Below are positions 1 to 6,376 of a DNA stretch of 12,279 nt, piece after piece (positions within the stretch are counted from its first letter, which is position 1; every line of letters begins with the position of its first letter). Origin of the DNA: an uncultured Lachnospiraceae bacterium (GTDB lineage Bacteria > Bacillota > Clostridia > Lachnospirales > Lachnospiraceae); contig CACZQU010000410.1 in the NCBI GenBank assembly GCA_902783305.1, positions 1 to 12,279 of the forward strand, given 5' to 3'. Under the pieces are notes generated by a model. That model ran no database searches, was not told the DNA's origin, and saw only the letters and a list, made by a program, of their open reading frames with translations. Made by a program: the position numbers and the translations under genes.

Positions 1-128
1 AGCTTTCCGCTCCTTCCTCTGGGCTTATCCGGCTGGGTAATGACCAGAGGAACGGTATGCCCGGCCTTGACCAGAGCCTTCAGAACCGGTACGGCAAAAT
101 CCGGCGTTCCCATGAATACAATCTTCAT
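1..128 (-). CDS. fmt: Methionyl-tRNA formyltransferase, N-terminal fragment
   Basis: Only the first 42 codons are in the window; the gene runs off its left edge. The visible protein begins [14 protein letters not shown], the characteristic start of Fmt (first beta strand and formyl-donor-binding loop of the Rossmann-like domain), and continues into a TQPDKPRGR segment also typical of the family. Fmt transfers a formyl group from 10-formyl-tetrahydrofolate to Met-tRNA(fMet) in the cytoplasm for translation initiation. It follows def by 21 bases, a pairing common in bacteria: Fmt adds the formyl group that Def later removes. The ATG is preceded by a modest GGGGTGG purine stretch. There is no terminator or promoter between def and fmt, so it is the last visible gene of the murE-priA-def-fmt operon. 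Nothing can be said about its C-terminal domain. Confidence 0.95.
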   Translation of the reverse strand, partial: MKIVFMGTPDFAVPVLKALVKAGHTVPLVITQPDKPRGRSGK

Positions 129-149
129 CGGTATCCACCCCGCTTCCCG

Positions 150-692
150 TCATTCCTCTTCTTCATAGTGCACTTCATGCAGCTGTCCTTCCACCTTTGA
201 GGTATACATGATCCCTGCCAGGTGGTCTACCTCATGGCAGATCGCTCTGGCCAGAAGTCCGGTTCCCTCAATCTCGATCTCCTTCATCTCCTCGTCCAGT
301 GCCCGGACGATAACATGATCCGGACGGGTCACCAGGCCCGCCATGCCGGGAACGCTCAGACACCCTTCATCTCCTGTCTGTTCTCCGTCCTGAGTAATGA
401 TCACCGGATTGATCAGGGTAATCGGTCCGTAAGAGGAGGAAGCCTCTTCAGGCTCACCGTCCCGGGCTGCTCCGTCCGGGTCCGTCACTTCTCCCATATC
501 CCCGATATCAATCACAACAATCTGCTTCAGAATGCCCACCTGCGGAGCCGCCAGGCCGACACCGTTCGCTTCATACATCGTGTCATACATATCTTCGATC
601 AGCTGGTGCAGCCTCGGGGTCATCTGTGTCACTTCCCTGCATTGTTTATTCAGGACAGGGTCTCCCTGTGTACGAATGGTTCGAATCGCCAT
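150..692 (-). CDS. def: Peptide deformylase
   Basis: This 180-residue enzyme removes the N-formyl group from nascent proteins and is a cytoplasmic metalloprotease acting at the ribosome exit. All three family motifs are present: GVGLAAPQ at residues 44-51, EGCLS at 109-113 (Cys111 is the metal ligand) and HEVDH at 153-157 (His153 and His157 bind the metal, Glu154 is catalytic). Two small departures: the residue before HEVDH is Cys152, where many homologues have Gln, and residues about 66-90 form an acidic, Gly/Ser-rich insertion between the first two motifs, which makes the protein somewhat longer than compact deformylases. The C-terminus ends in a run of Glu. The start is set by a GAGGAG Shine-Dalgarno eight bases upstream of ATG. 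It lies 85 bases after priA and 21 bases before fmt on the same strand, in one operon. Confidence 0.96.
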   Translation of the reverse strand: MAIRTIRTQGDPVLNKQCREVTQMTPRLHQLIEDMYDTMYEANGVGLAAPQVGILKQIVVIDIGDMGEVTDPDGAARDGEPEEASSSYGPITLINPVIITQDGEQTGDEGCLSVPGMAGLVTRPDHVIVRALDEEMKEIEIEGTGLLARAICHEVDHLAGIMYTSKVEGQLHEVHYEEEE

Positions 693-777
693 ACTGTTTT
701 CTCCTCATCTGAATATACGGGTTTATCACCGGCCTCTTCCTTTTACCTGCCTTACGGCCTGGATGATCTCTGATTCC

Positions 778-3048
778 TCACTGCATATCATACTGGATCC
801 GCAAGCCGCCAAAGCCCTCATTCTGGTCGATATATCGTTCAAGGCCGTTCCGGACAGCAGTCAGAACCTCCCTGCTGTCATGCTTAATATATAAAATCAT
901 ATGATAGACATCCTTTACCTTGCCCACAGCTGCAGGAGCCGGTCCCATCACCTGGATGCTCCTTGATGCTCCGATCCTCTCCGCGTACCGGCGGAGAAAG
1001 CTCATGGCCGTCTTCAGGTGATCCTCTCCGGGACCGGAGCCCAGTATGGCCATAAGACCGGAAACCGGAGGATATTTCATCACCGTCCGGAATCCGATTT
1101 CCTGCGCATAAAAAGCCGGATAGTCCTGACGGGAAGCGAAAATCAGGCTGTAATGCTCCGGTTGATAGGTCTGGATCACTGCTCTCCCGCAGCTTTCACC
1201 GCGCCCTGCCCTGCCCGCTGCCTGAGTAACCAGGGCAAAGGTTCTCTCCGCGGACCGGTAATCCGCACCTGACAGGGAAAGATCTGCCGCCAGAATTCCT
1301 ACCAGCGTCACCAGTGGAAAATCATGTCCTTTTACGATCATCTGTGTACCGATGAGAATATCTGCTTCATGATGTTCGAAGGAATACAGGATTTTCTCAT
1401 AGCTGTCTTTTTTTCTCGTCGTATCATAATCCATCCGGAGAACCCTGGCCTGGGGAAACATTTTCTTTACGGTCTGCTCAACCTGCTGCGTCCCCGCCTT
1501 GAATCCGCCGATCCAGGGCGAGGAGCATACCGGACAAGCCTGTACCACGCCGGTCTCATAACCGCAGTAATGGCAGATCATCCTGCCGTCATTGTGCTGG
1601 GTAAGGGAAACGTCACAGTGCGGACATTTCACCACATAACCGCAGCTTCTGCAGGAAATAAAACCCATGTAGCCTCTCCGGTTCAGGAAAAGCATCGCCT
1701 GATTGCCGTCAGCCAGGCATTGCTCCAGCTCCTGAATCATAAAACGGCTGAGCAGACTCCGGTTTCCCCCCTTCAGCTCCTCGCGCATATCCACGATCTT
1801 TGCTTCGGCCATAGGACGGCTGGCAAAACGGGAAGAAAGAGTAACCAATCTGTATTCTCCCCTTTCGGCGCGGTAAAAGCTTTCCAGAGAAGGTGTTGCA
1901 GAGCCCATCAGGACATATGCCCCTTCCTGCCGGGCACGCCATACAGCCGCCTCACGGGCGTGATAGCGGGGTGACGCTTCGCTTTTATAACTGGATTCCT
2001 GTTCTTCATCTATGATAATAAGACCTAAATTTGTAAAAGGAGTGAACAAAGCTGACCGGGGTCCCACCATGATCCGGATTTTTCCCTTCCTGGCCAGAAG
2101 AAACTGCTCATATCTCTCCCCCTGGGAGAGGCGGGAGTGAATAAAAGAGACCTGGTCGTTGAACTGCTGCCGGAACCGGCTTACCGTCTGGTAGGTCAGC
2201 GATATTTCCGGAATCAGGACGATCACCTGTTTTCCCTGTTTCAGGATTTCCCGAATCAGCTCCATATAAATCATCGTCTTTCCGCTGCCCGTAACCCCCA
2301 TGAGAAGAACAGGCCGGCCAGTGCCATTGGTCTGCCCATTACTTTCCGGATCCGGGGAAGCATTTTCTCTTAAGCCCCACTCCTCCCTGATCATGGCGGC
2401 AGCGGCTTCCTGTTCCGGGGTCAGAACCGTTTTCTTCGGCGTCAGCGGCAGTTCCTCCTCTGAGGAAGCAGGCAGATAAGCTTCCTCCTGCACAACTCTG
2501 GCGATCCCTTCCGTCTCCAGATATTGTCTCACCGAAGGGGTCATCCCATATTCCCTGACAGCCTGCGAATAATCCAGCTCCTCGTTCTCCTTAAGGATCT
2601 GCAGAATCCGGATCCTTGCCTTGTACCGGGGAAGAGACAGCGTCTCCAGTCTGCCGGAGATCTCTTCTGCAGAAAGAAGGCGGATCACCTTTCTCTTCGC
2701 CGGCCGTTCCACCTTTGCTTTTACCGGCAGTACCGTGCGGAGTGCCTGGATCGAGGTAGATCCATATGTCTGCTTCATCCAGTCCGCCATGGCAATCAGC
2801 CGGGACAGACTGGTCTGATCACCGGCGCATACGGAAATGACCGGTTTGATCCGGCTCAGCTGAATGGACGGCTGCCGGATCAGTCCGACAACATAGCCTT
2901 TTCTGTGATGATCCGAGTGACCGAAAGGAACCTGCACCACCACTCCCGGCAGCACCTGTTCCTTAAGCTCCTCCGGAATCCGGTAGGTAAACGGATGATC
3001 CAAAGCTTCACTGGAAATGTCAATAATCACCTGTGCATATTCTGTCAT
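778..3048 (-). CDS. priA: Primosomal protein N' (replication restart helicase PriA)
   Basis: A 756-residue superfamily 2 DNA helicase that recognises stalled forks and D-loops and reloads the replisome. Visible order: N-terminal DNA-binding region (about 1-110), helicase lobe 1 with Walker A GVTGSGKT (251-258), Walker B box DEEQ (347-350) followed by the YHARE segment, GSATPS (382-387), then a zinc-binding insertion with eight cysteines (C466, C469, C475, C478, C492, C495, C505, C508), helicase lobe 2 with GTQMIVKGHDFP (567-578) and QAAGRAGRG (609-617), and a C-terminal domain. Length is normal for the family. The E. coli enzyme has DEEH at the Walker B box; DEEQ here is probably a clade variant. 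Residues about 224-245 are a hydrophilic, Asn/Gly/Ser-rich insertion just before Walker A. Its ATG overlaps the murE stop (ATGA, 3045-3048), implying translational coupling. Confidence 0.97.
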   Translation of the reverse strand: MTEYAQVIIDISSEALDHPFTYRIPEELKEQVLPGVVVQVPFGHSDHHRKGYVVGLIRQPSIQLSRIKPVISVCAGDQTSLSRLIAMADWMKQTYGSTSIQALRTVLPVKAKVERPAKRKVIRLLSAEEISGRLETLSLPRYKARIRILQILKENEELDYSQAVREYGMTPSVRQYLETEGIARVVQEEAYLPASSEEELPLTPKKTVLTPEQEAAAAMIREEWGLRENASPDPESNGQTNGTGRPVLLMGVTGSGKTMIYMELIREILKQGKQVIVLIPEISLTYQTVSRFRQQFNDQVSFIHSRLSQGERYEQFLLARKGKIRIMVGPRSALFTPFTNLGLIIIDEEQESSYKSEASPRYHAREAAVWRARQEGAYVLMGSATPSLESFYRAERGEYRLVTLSSRFASRPMAEAKIVDMREELKGGNRSLLSRFMIQELEQCLADGNQAMLFLNRRGYMGFISCRSCGYVVKCPHCDVSLTQHNDGRMICHYCGYETGVVQACPVCSSPWIGGFKAGTQQVEQTVKKMFPQARVLRMDYDTTRKKDSYEKILYSFEHHEADILIGTQMIVKGHDFPLVTLVGILAADLSLSGADYRSAERTFALVTQAAGRAGRGESCGRAVIQTYQPEHYSLIFASRQDYPAFYAQEIGFRTVMKYPPVSGLMAILGSGPGEDHLKTAMSFLRRYAERIGASRSIQVMGPAPAAVGKVKDVYHMILYIKHDSREVLTAVRNGLERYIDQNEGFGGLRIQYDMQ

Positions 3049-4544
3049 GCGTCCAAAGCCCGCCTGTCCGCCTCCAGAATGTCCGCAATGATGATTCTCT
3101 CATCCATCGGATATTTCTTTCCCCGGATCTCCTGATAATCCTCATGCCCTTTCCCGGCCAGGACGATAATATCCCCGGGCTCTCCATGATGGATGACATA
3201 GGCAATTGCTTCCTTCCGATCCGGAATTTCAATAAATTTTCCGTCCGTCTTTTCCATCCCGCAGCGGATATCCGCGATGATATCCATCGGATCTTCATTT
3301 CTGGGATTGTCCGAAGTGATCACCGTAAAGTCGGCAAGGGTACCGGAGACTTCTCCCATCTCATACCGGCGCAGCTTCGAGCGGTTTCCTCCACAGCCAA
3401 ACAGGCAGACCAGCCGGTGGGGTTCATACTCCCGCAGTGTAGAAAGCAGGCTCTCAAGAGCCATGGCATTGTGCGCGTAATCAATCATCAGAATGAAATC
3501 ATCACTCACCTTTACCAGCTCCACCCGGCCTTTGACCTTCGCCGTCTTCAAGGCGCCGGTAATCGCTTCTTTGTTCACGCCGAAATGTCGGCAGACCGCA
3601 ATCGCCGTCAGAGAATTATAAATACTGAATTTTCCGGGAATATCCACCTCTACCGGGAACTCGAAGCCGGAAGCACGGGAATAAAGCGCAAAAGAAATAC
3701 CAAGAGTTCCCTTCCCGCGGATCAGCTTCCCTTCCCTCGCCTGCAGATCCGCTTCCGGAGAAAAGCCATACGTTTCCAGTTCACAGGTGTGTCCCTTGAT
3801 CATCATTTCGAAATGCTCATCATCCCGGTTGACAATGCCCCTGCGGCACTGGCGCAGCAGCATGGATTTACAGGCAAGGTAATGGTCAAAGTCTTTATGC
3901 TCATTGGGACCGATATGATCAGGCTCAATGTTGGTAAAAATTCCATAGTCAAAGACAAAGCCCTGGGTTCTGTGCAGCATCAAAGCCTGGGAAGAAACCT
4001 CCATGACGACACATTTGCAGCCTTCGTCAGCCATTCTCCGGAAATATTCCTGGACGAGATATGACTCCGGAGTCGTATTGGCCGCCGGGATATGCTCGTC
4101 TCCAATGATCACTTCGATTGTCCCGATCAGGCCGGTTTTATACCCTGCGTTTTCCAGGATAGACTTCACCATGTAGGTTGTCGTTGTCTTTCCCTTGGTT
4201 CCGGTGATCCCGATGGTCACCAGCTGCTTCGCCGGATGACCAAACCAGGCTGCGCTGATAAATGCCATCGCGTAACGGGTATCCGGAACTCTGACAAGGG
4301 TGACTCCTGAAGGGACATCCACCTCTTTCTCGGTCACAAGGACCGAAGCACCGTCGGATACGGCTTTTGACGCAAAAGAATGTCCATCCACCACTGCTCC
4401 CTGAATGCAGATAAACAGACAGTTTCTGCTGACATGGCGCGAATCGTATACAACCGCGCTGACCTCCTGATCCAGGGATCCTTGCTCCAGCTTATACTCC
4501 AGACCGTCAAGCAAATCTTTCAGCTTTACAAACGGCTGATCCAT
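3045..4544 (-). CDS. murE: UDP-N-acetylmuramyl-tripeptide synthetase (MurE ligase)
   Basis: This 499-residue ATP-dependent ligase adds the third stem-peptide residue to UDP-MurNAc-L-Ala-D-Glu in cytoplasmic peptidoglycan synthesis. Evidence: GITGTKGKTTTT nucleotide loop (112-123), NTTPES substrate segment (156-161), MEVSSQAL (181-188), ACKSMLL with the lysine usually carbamylated (K226), YAHNA (356-360), CGGNRSKLRR (384-393), the SDNPRNEDP box (411-419) and GKGHE (464-468). DNPR in this box is associated with meso-diaminopimelate-adding enzymes, though Thermotoga MurE shares it and uses lysine, so DAP is likely rather than proven. The ATG at 4544 is chosen because a perfect AAGGAGG (4553-4559) lies eight bases upstream. 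The frame stays open to an ATG at 4649, but that start has no ribosome binding site and would add 35 non-conserved residues. First recognised gene of the murE-priA-def-fmt operon. Confidence 0.97.
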   Translation of the reverse strand: MDQPFVKLKDLLDGLEYKLEQGSLDQEVSAVVYDSRHVSRNCLFICIQGAVVDGHSFASKAVSDGASVLVTEKEVDVPSGVTLVRVPDTRYAMAFISAAWFGHPAKQLVTIGITGTKGKTTTTYMVKSILENAGYKTGLIGTIEVIIGDEHIPAANTTPESYLVQEYFRRMADEGCKCVVMEVSSQALMLHRTQGFVFDYGIFTNIEPDHIGPNEHKDFDHYLACKSMLLRQCRRGIVNRDDEHFEMMIKGHTCELETYGFSPEADLQAREGKLIRGKGTLGISFALYSRASGFEFPVEVDIPGKFSIYNSLTAIAVCRHFGVNKEAITGALKTAKVKGRVELVKVSDDFILMIDYAHNAMALESLLSTLREYEPHRLVCLFGCGGNRSKLRRYEMGEVSGTLADFTVITSDNPRNEDPMDIIADIRCGMEKTDGKFIEIPDRKEAIAYVIHHGEPGDIIVLAGKGHEDYQEIRGKKYPMDERIIIADILEADRRALDA

Positions 4545-4560
4545 CTTTCCTTCCTCCTTA

Positions 4561-4680
4561 TCATCTGTCTCTGACTGAATCCTTTCTGACACTGATCCGT
4601 ACCCCGCCGCTTTGGCGGGGCTCCGGTTCCTGCTGCAGCCGCTTTTCATGTTCTGTGTCCAGCCTTTTATCCCTTTGCAT
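4561..4680 (-). CDS. Possible 39-codon leader ORF upstream of murE
   Basis: On the murE-sense strand, an ATG at 4680 opens a 39-codon frame ending in TGA at 4561-4563, directly before the murE Shine-Dalgarno at 4553-4559. The predicted peptide begins MQRDKRLDTEHEKR, is very rich in Arg, Asp, Glu and Gln, and has no hydrophobic core. A GTG lies one codon upstream. No good Shine-Dalgarno is seen (only a GCAGG about 13 bases before the GTG), so translation is doubtful. If it were translated, the terminating ribosome would sit on the murE initiation region, as in a translational leader. It could equally be a chance reading frame in a transcribed leader. No function is assigned. Confidence 0.2.
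   Translation of the reverse strand: MQRDKRLDTEHEKRLQQEPEPRQSGGVRISVRKDSVRDR
4602..4620 (-). promoter_or_regulatory. GC-rich hairpin in the murE leader
   Basis: The arms CCCCGCC (4602-4608) and GGCGGGG (4614-4620) form a perfect 7-bp stem with a 5-base loop. It lies 57 bases upstream of the murE start, inside the predicted transcript. No T-tract follows on the minus strand, so it is not an intrinsic terminator as it stands. It may stabilise the mRNA or take part in leader folding. Confidence 0.45.
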
Positions 4681-4702
4681 CACCGGGAAGGATACGCCTG
4701 CA

Positions 4703-4715
4703 GTTACTGTTCAGC
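4703..4715 (-). repeat. GCTGAACAGTAAC repeat half-site in the murE leader
   Basis: The minus strand reads GCTGAACAGTAAC here and continues with T; the same 14 bases occur on the plus strand in the asnA leader (6453-6466 region). A related TGAATAGTAA core ends the 58-bp element at 6170-6227 and recurs near the right edge of the window. The site is partly self-complementary with its flank (CTGTTC against GAA-CAG with one bulged A, loop AGCC). It falls just downstream of the predicted murE transcription start. Confidence 0.45.
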
Positions 4716-4746
4716 CGAAACAGCAGTCTTTTGCATAATCCTTTGT

Positions 4747-4755
4747 ATTCTACCA
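4747..4755 (-). promoter_or_regulatory. Candidate extended -10 promoter for murE
   Basis: The minus strand reads TGG TAGAAT (plus coordinates 4755 down to 4747): an extended -10 TG motif followed by a five-of-six match to TATAAT. The -35 region 17 bases further upstream (TTTTCC) is weak, as is common for extended -10 promoters. Transcription would start near 4740, giving a leader of about 195 bases before murE. No better minus-strand promoter was seen between 4545 and 4900. Confidence 0.45.
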
Positions 4756-4800
4756 CATTTTCATCCTGAGGAAAACCGAAAAAATGCTTGCAACCAAATC

Positions 4801-4839
4801 AGAAGTGTGTTAGACTTTATTCAGTCTATAGACACTTCT
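4801..4839. repeat. Large imperfect inverted repeat in the divergent intergenic region
   Basis: Outer arms AGAAGTGT (4801-4808) and ACACTTCT (4832-4839) are perfect complements. Inside them, TAGACT (4811-4816) and AGTCTA (4823-4828) form a second perfect arm pair around a TTATTC loop, separated from the outer arms by short unpaired bases (GT on one side, TAG on the other). No T-tract abuts either side, and no gene ends here, so a terminator is unlikely. It sits between the two divergent candidate promoters (4747-4755 minus, 4877-4885 plus), a position expected of an operator. Confidence 0.5.
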
Positions 4840-4876
4840 ATGTCTTATTTATCTGTTATTACCTCTTATTTTTCCC

Positions 4877-4885
4877 TGTTATATT
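4877..4885 (+). promoter_or_regulatory. Candidate extended -10 promoter for the surface-protein gene
   Basis: TGT TATATT combines an extended -10 TG with a five-of-six match to TATAAT. The -35 region (TTATTA or TATTAC, depending on spacing) is weak. The predicted start near 4892 leaves about 175 bases of leader before the ATG at 5068. The whole gene-free stretch 4545-5067 (523 bases) contains this promoter, the murE promoter and leader, the inverted repeat at 4801-4839 and the structured leader at 4892-5067; I see no additional gene in it. Confidence 0.4.
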
Positions 4886-4891
4886 ACATAT

Positions 4892-5067
4892 TTCGACAAT
4901 GATAACCGGATCGGGCATGCCTTATACCTGCGAACGAAGCTGACTGTCTGCTGCCATGATAAGCCGCGGTATATGCCGTTATACTATCCTCGCGGGGACA
5001 GATAAATGGTTGGTCACTACGTGAAGCCGGGATAAGTCTGACCCTCTCAAAGAAAGGAGCATCTTTC
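4892..5067 (+). promoter_or_regulatory. Long structured 5' leader of the surface-protein gene
   Basis: CCGCG (4964-4968) pairs with CGCGG (4991-4995), and directly stacked on it GTATA (4969-4973) pairs with TATAC (4980-4984) around a TGCCGT loop, leaving a six-base bulge on the 3' side. Further on, GGTCA pairs with TGACC around 5015-5043, enclosing a GTGAAGCCGGGATAAG segment. The leader ends with AGAAAGGAG, a good Shine-Dalgarno seven to eight bases before ATG. The layout, with paired stems and a purine-rich single-stranded segment, could be a riboswitch or a protein-binding leader, but I could not match it to any class I know. Supported only by hand-drawn pairing. Confidence 0.3.
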
Positions 5068-6111
5068 ATGAATCTGAACAAAGCCTTTTTTTCCGCGCTG
5101 TGCCTGGTTTTTCTCCTTGGTTTTCTGCCGGCTGCAGGAACGTCCAAACCCGTATCCGCCTTCAGTGAATCCACTTATTTCACGTCCACAGACAGCCAGA
5201 AGGAAATCCATCCGGAGCCGGATGGGTTCACTTCCCCAAAGGAGAGTTCCGAAGCTTCCCTGGATACCAGCAGTCTGTATGAGCTTCTTGACACCGCCCA
5301 GGAGGTTGCCGGCGGTGCGGAGGATCCGTACCGACAGGAAATCGAACCACCCAGGACAGAAGCCGGGACACAGAGCAGTACCGAAGAGTTCGGCAAGGGA
5401 AGCCAGGAGGACCCGGAGGATCCTTCCTGGGAAAACTATGTCACCCCCGGAGCGGCTTCCTTCACCGTACACAAAGCTTCAGAGACCAAAACCGCCGCTC
5501 CGGGGGACACGGTCTACTATACCATCACGATCCGCAACACAGGAGCTGTCATTCTTCATTCCGTCGTGAGCACGGAGAAATTCCGTCTCACGGGCATCAA
5601 CGCCCGTTTTCTCCCGCAGGAGGGCATACGGCTGAGTCCGGACCAGACCCAGGCTCTCATCGGACAGATCAGGCCGCAGGAGAGTGTCACCTTACGGGCA
5701 TCCGTTGTCATCCCCGAAAACCTCACCGACCAGTCCCTGATCAACCAGGTCGTTGTCACCTCCACAGAAACCGGAACAACACCGGTCACATCGGATTCAG
5801 AGGTCATGATCCGCCCGACGTCAAACACGCTCAGCGGAAGCAGTCAGGGCACTTCCTCTTCGGGTTCAGCAGCAGGCACCAGGCAAAGCTCCTCCGGCAG
5901 TTCCGGCTCTTATGGCAGCTACAGTTCATCCGGCAATTCCACAGCCCAGACCCTCTCCCCCGGATACACGGCTTCCGACCCGCCCAAAACCGGTGACGCA
6001 TCAAAAGTGGAAATCCTTCTGTGTGCCCTTGGAGCAGCGGCGGCTGTCATCATTCTCTCGCTGATTCTGAAAATCAGGAGGCGCCGGAAAACAGAAGATC
6101 AGCCGTCTTAA
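5068..6111 (+). CDS. Sortase-anchored surface protein with a DUF11-like domain
   Basis: A 347-residue exported wall protein. Residues 1-31 are a signal peptide: MNLNK, a hydrophobic core, then a likely cleavage after Val-Ser-Ala31. Residues about 32-128 are acidic, Ser/Pro-rich and probably unstructured. Residues about 131-250 (from SFTVHKASETKTAAPGDTV to SEVMI) have the pattern of a DUF11/CARDB-type beta sandwich: YTITIRNTG, then SVTLRASVVIP and INQVVVTS strands. Residues 253-303 form a Ser/Gly-rich spacer. The C-terminus has a sorting signal DPPKTGD (304-310), a membrane segment (about 314-335) and an IRRRRK tail. PPKTG in place of LPXTG is a common variant in gut clostridia. No ligand or adhesion function can be read from it. 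It stands alone, transcribed away from murE; no sortase gene is in the window. A good ribosome binding site (AAAGGAG) fixes the start. Confidence 0.85.
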   Translation: MNLNKAFFSALCLVFLLGFLPAAGTSKPVSAFSESTYFTSTDSQKEIHPEPDGFTSPKESSEASLDTSSLYELLDTAQEVAGGAEDPYRQEIEPPRTEAGTQSSTEEFGKGSQEDPEDPSWENYVTPGAASFTVHKASETKTAAPGDTVYYTITIRNTGAVILHSVVSTEKFRLTGINARFLPQEGIRLSPDQTQALIGQIRPQESVTLRASVVIPENLTDQSLINQVVVTSTETGTTPVTSDSEVMIRPTSNTLSGSSQGTSSSGSAAGTRQSSSGSSGSYGSYSSSGNSTAQTLSPGYTASDPPKTGDASKVEILLCALGAAAAVIILSLILKIRRRRKTEDQPS

Positions 6112-6169
6112 TCCCCCAGCTTCTTCCTCTGCGTTTATTTGTCCCCGCGGGTATAGTAAAAAAGAAAAC
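6112..6169. other. Start of a 383-base gene-free stretch (6112-6494)
   Basis: No ORF with a plausible start and ribosome binding site and no canonical terminator is visible directly after the surface-protein stop. There is a CCGCGG palindrome at 6145-6150 and a TATAGT at 6152-6157 without a convincing -35 box. The remainder of the stretch is described in separate entries: the 58-bp element, a 12-bp palindrome, the candidate small RNA with its terminator, the asnA promoter and the asnA leader. Confidence 0.5.
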
Positions 6170-6227
6170 GTTACAATTCACGGACCGTAAAGCCACGCGC
6201 GGGGAAGGTCAGACCGTGAATAGTAAT
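6170..6227. repeat. 58-bp element with terminal inverted repeats (copy A)
   Basis: The left end GTTACAATTCACGG (6170-6183) and right end CCGTGAATAGTAAT (6214-6227) are inverted copies matching at 12 of 14 positions, with ATTCACGG/CCGTGAAT a perfect 8-bp stem and ACC/GGT continuing it inward. The middle contains ACCGTAAAGCCACGCGCGGG (6184-6203), which recurs without change at 12202-12221. The structure resembles a short palindromic interspersed repeat or a MITE remnant. A run of seven T begins 11 bases after the right end (6238-6244), so it may also act as an inefficient terminator for the surface-protein gene. Confidence 0.75.
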
Positions 6228-6250
6228 AAGAAAACCATTTTTTTACATAA

Positions 6251-6262
6251 CGTTTATAAACG
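6251..6262. promoter_or_regulatory. Perfect 12-bp palindrome, operator-like
   Basis: CGTTTATAAACG is its own reverse complement. It lies immediately upstream of the candidate small-RNA region, between a TTTACA hexamer (6242-6247) and a CATACT hexamer (6266-6271) that together would form a weak promoter with 18-base spacing. A repressor dimer bound here would cover that promoter. The bound protein is unknown. Confidence 0.35.
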
Positions 6263-6297
6263 AGTCATACTTTGCACATATTTTCGGGCTACAATGG

Positions 6298-6376
6298 AAA
6301 AAGATAGAAGTAGAACTCTCTATCTCCCCCTCAATGATAAGGGAACCGCCTTTAGCCGGTTCCCTTGTTTTTTTTT
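6298..6376 (+). ncRNA. Candidate small RNA ending in an intrinsic terminator
   Basis: A compact unit of about 79 bases with two hairpins and a C-rich link. Hairpin 1 is AGATAGA (6302-6308) with TCTATCT (6319-6325). It is followed by single-stranded CCCCCTCAATGAT. Hairpin 2 is the terminator at 6339-6376. The asnA promoter lies at the terminator's end, so the terminator cannot serve asnA, and there is no ORF in the unit. Upstream are a TACAAT at 6290-6295 without a good -35 box and a weak TTTACA-N18-CATACT pair (6242-6271); either could start the transcript. The exposed CTCCCCCTC could pair with GGAGG-type ribosome binding sites, as in several Gram-positive regulatory RNAs. It could instead be the 3' end of a long surface-protein transcript. 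Confidence 0.35.
6339..6376 (+). terminator. Strong intrinsic terminator
   Basis: AAGGGAACCG (6339-6348) and CGGTTCCCTT (6357-6366) form a perfect 10-bp stem with an 8-base loop, followed by G and nine T (6368-6376). It works only on the plus strand; the minus side lacks a T-run. It insulates asnA from upstream transcription or ends a small RNA. Confidence 0.9.

Noticed and set aside
3033..4064. Antisense frame opposite murE (343 codons)
   Set aside because: It has no family resemblance and no initiation signal; murE is unambiguous on the other strand.
4602..4620. Intrinsic terminator in the murE leader
   Set aside because: The 7-bp GC stem has no T-tract on either strand and no gene ends nearby.
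4545..4649. N-terminal extension of murE from the ATG at 4649
   Set aside because: It has no ribosome binding site, the added residues do not resemble MurE, and a perfect AAGGAGG stands before the ATG at 4544.
5012..5044. Cobalamin (B12-box) or SAM riboswitch in the surface-protein leader
   Set aside because: GAAGCCGGGATAAGTCTGACC looks faintly like a B12 box, but the upstream core elements of the cobalamin class, and the conserved core of the SAM-I class, are absent.
6339..6376. T-box riboswitch for asnA
   Set aside because: The terminator arm contains GGAACCGC, similar to the T-box core, but it is part of the terminator stem itself, there is no stem I or specifier region, the unit is under 100 bases, and a separate asnA promoter follows it.
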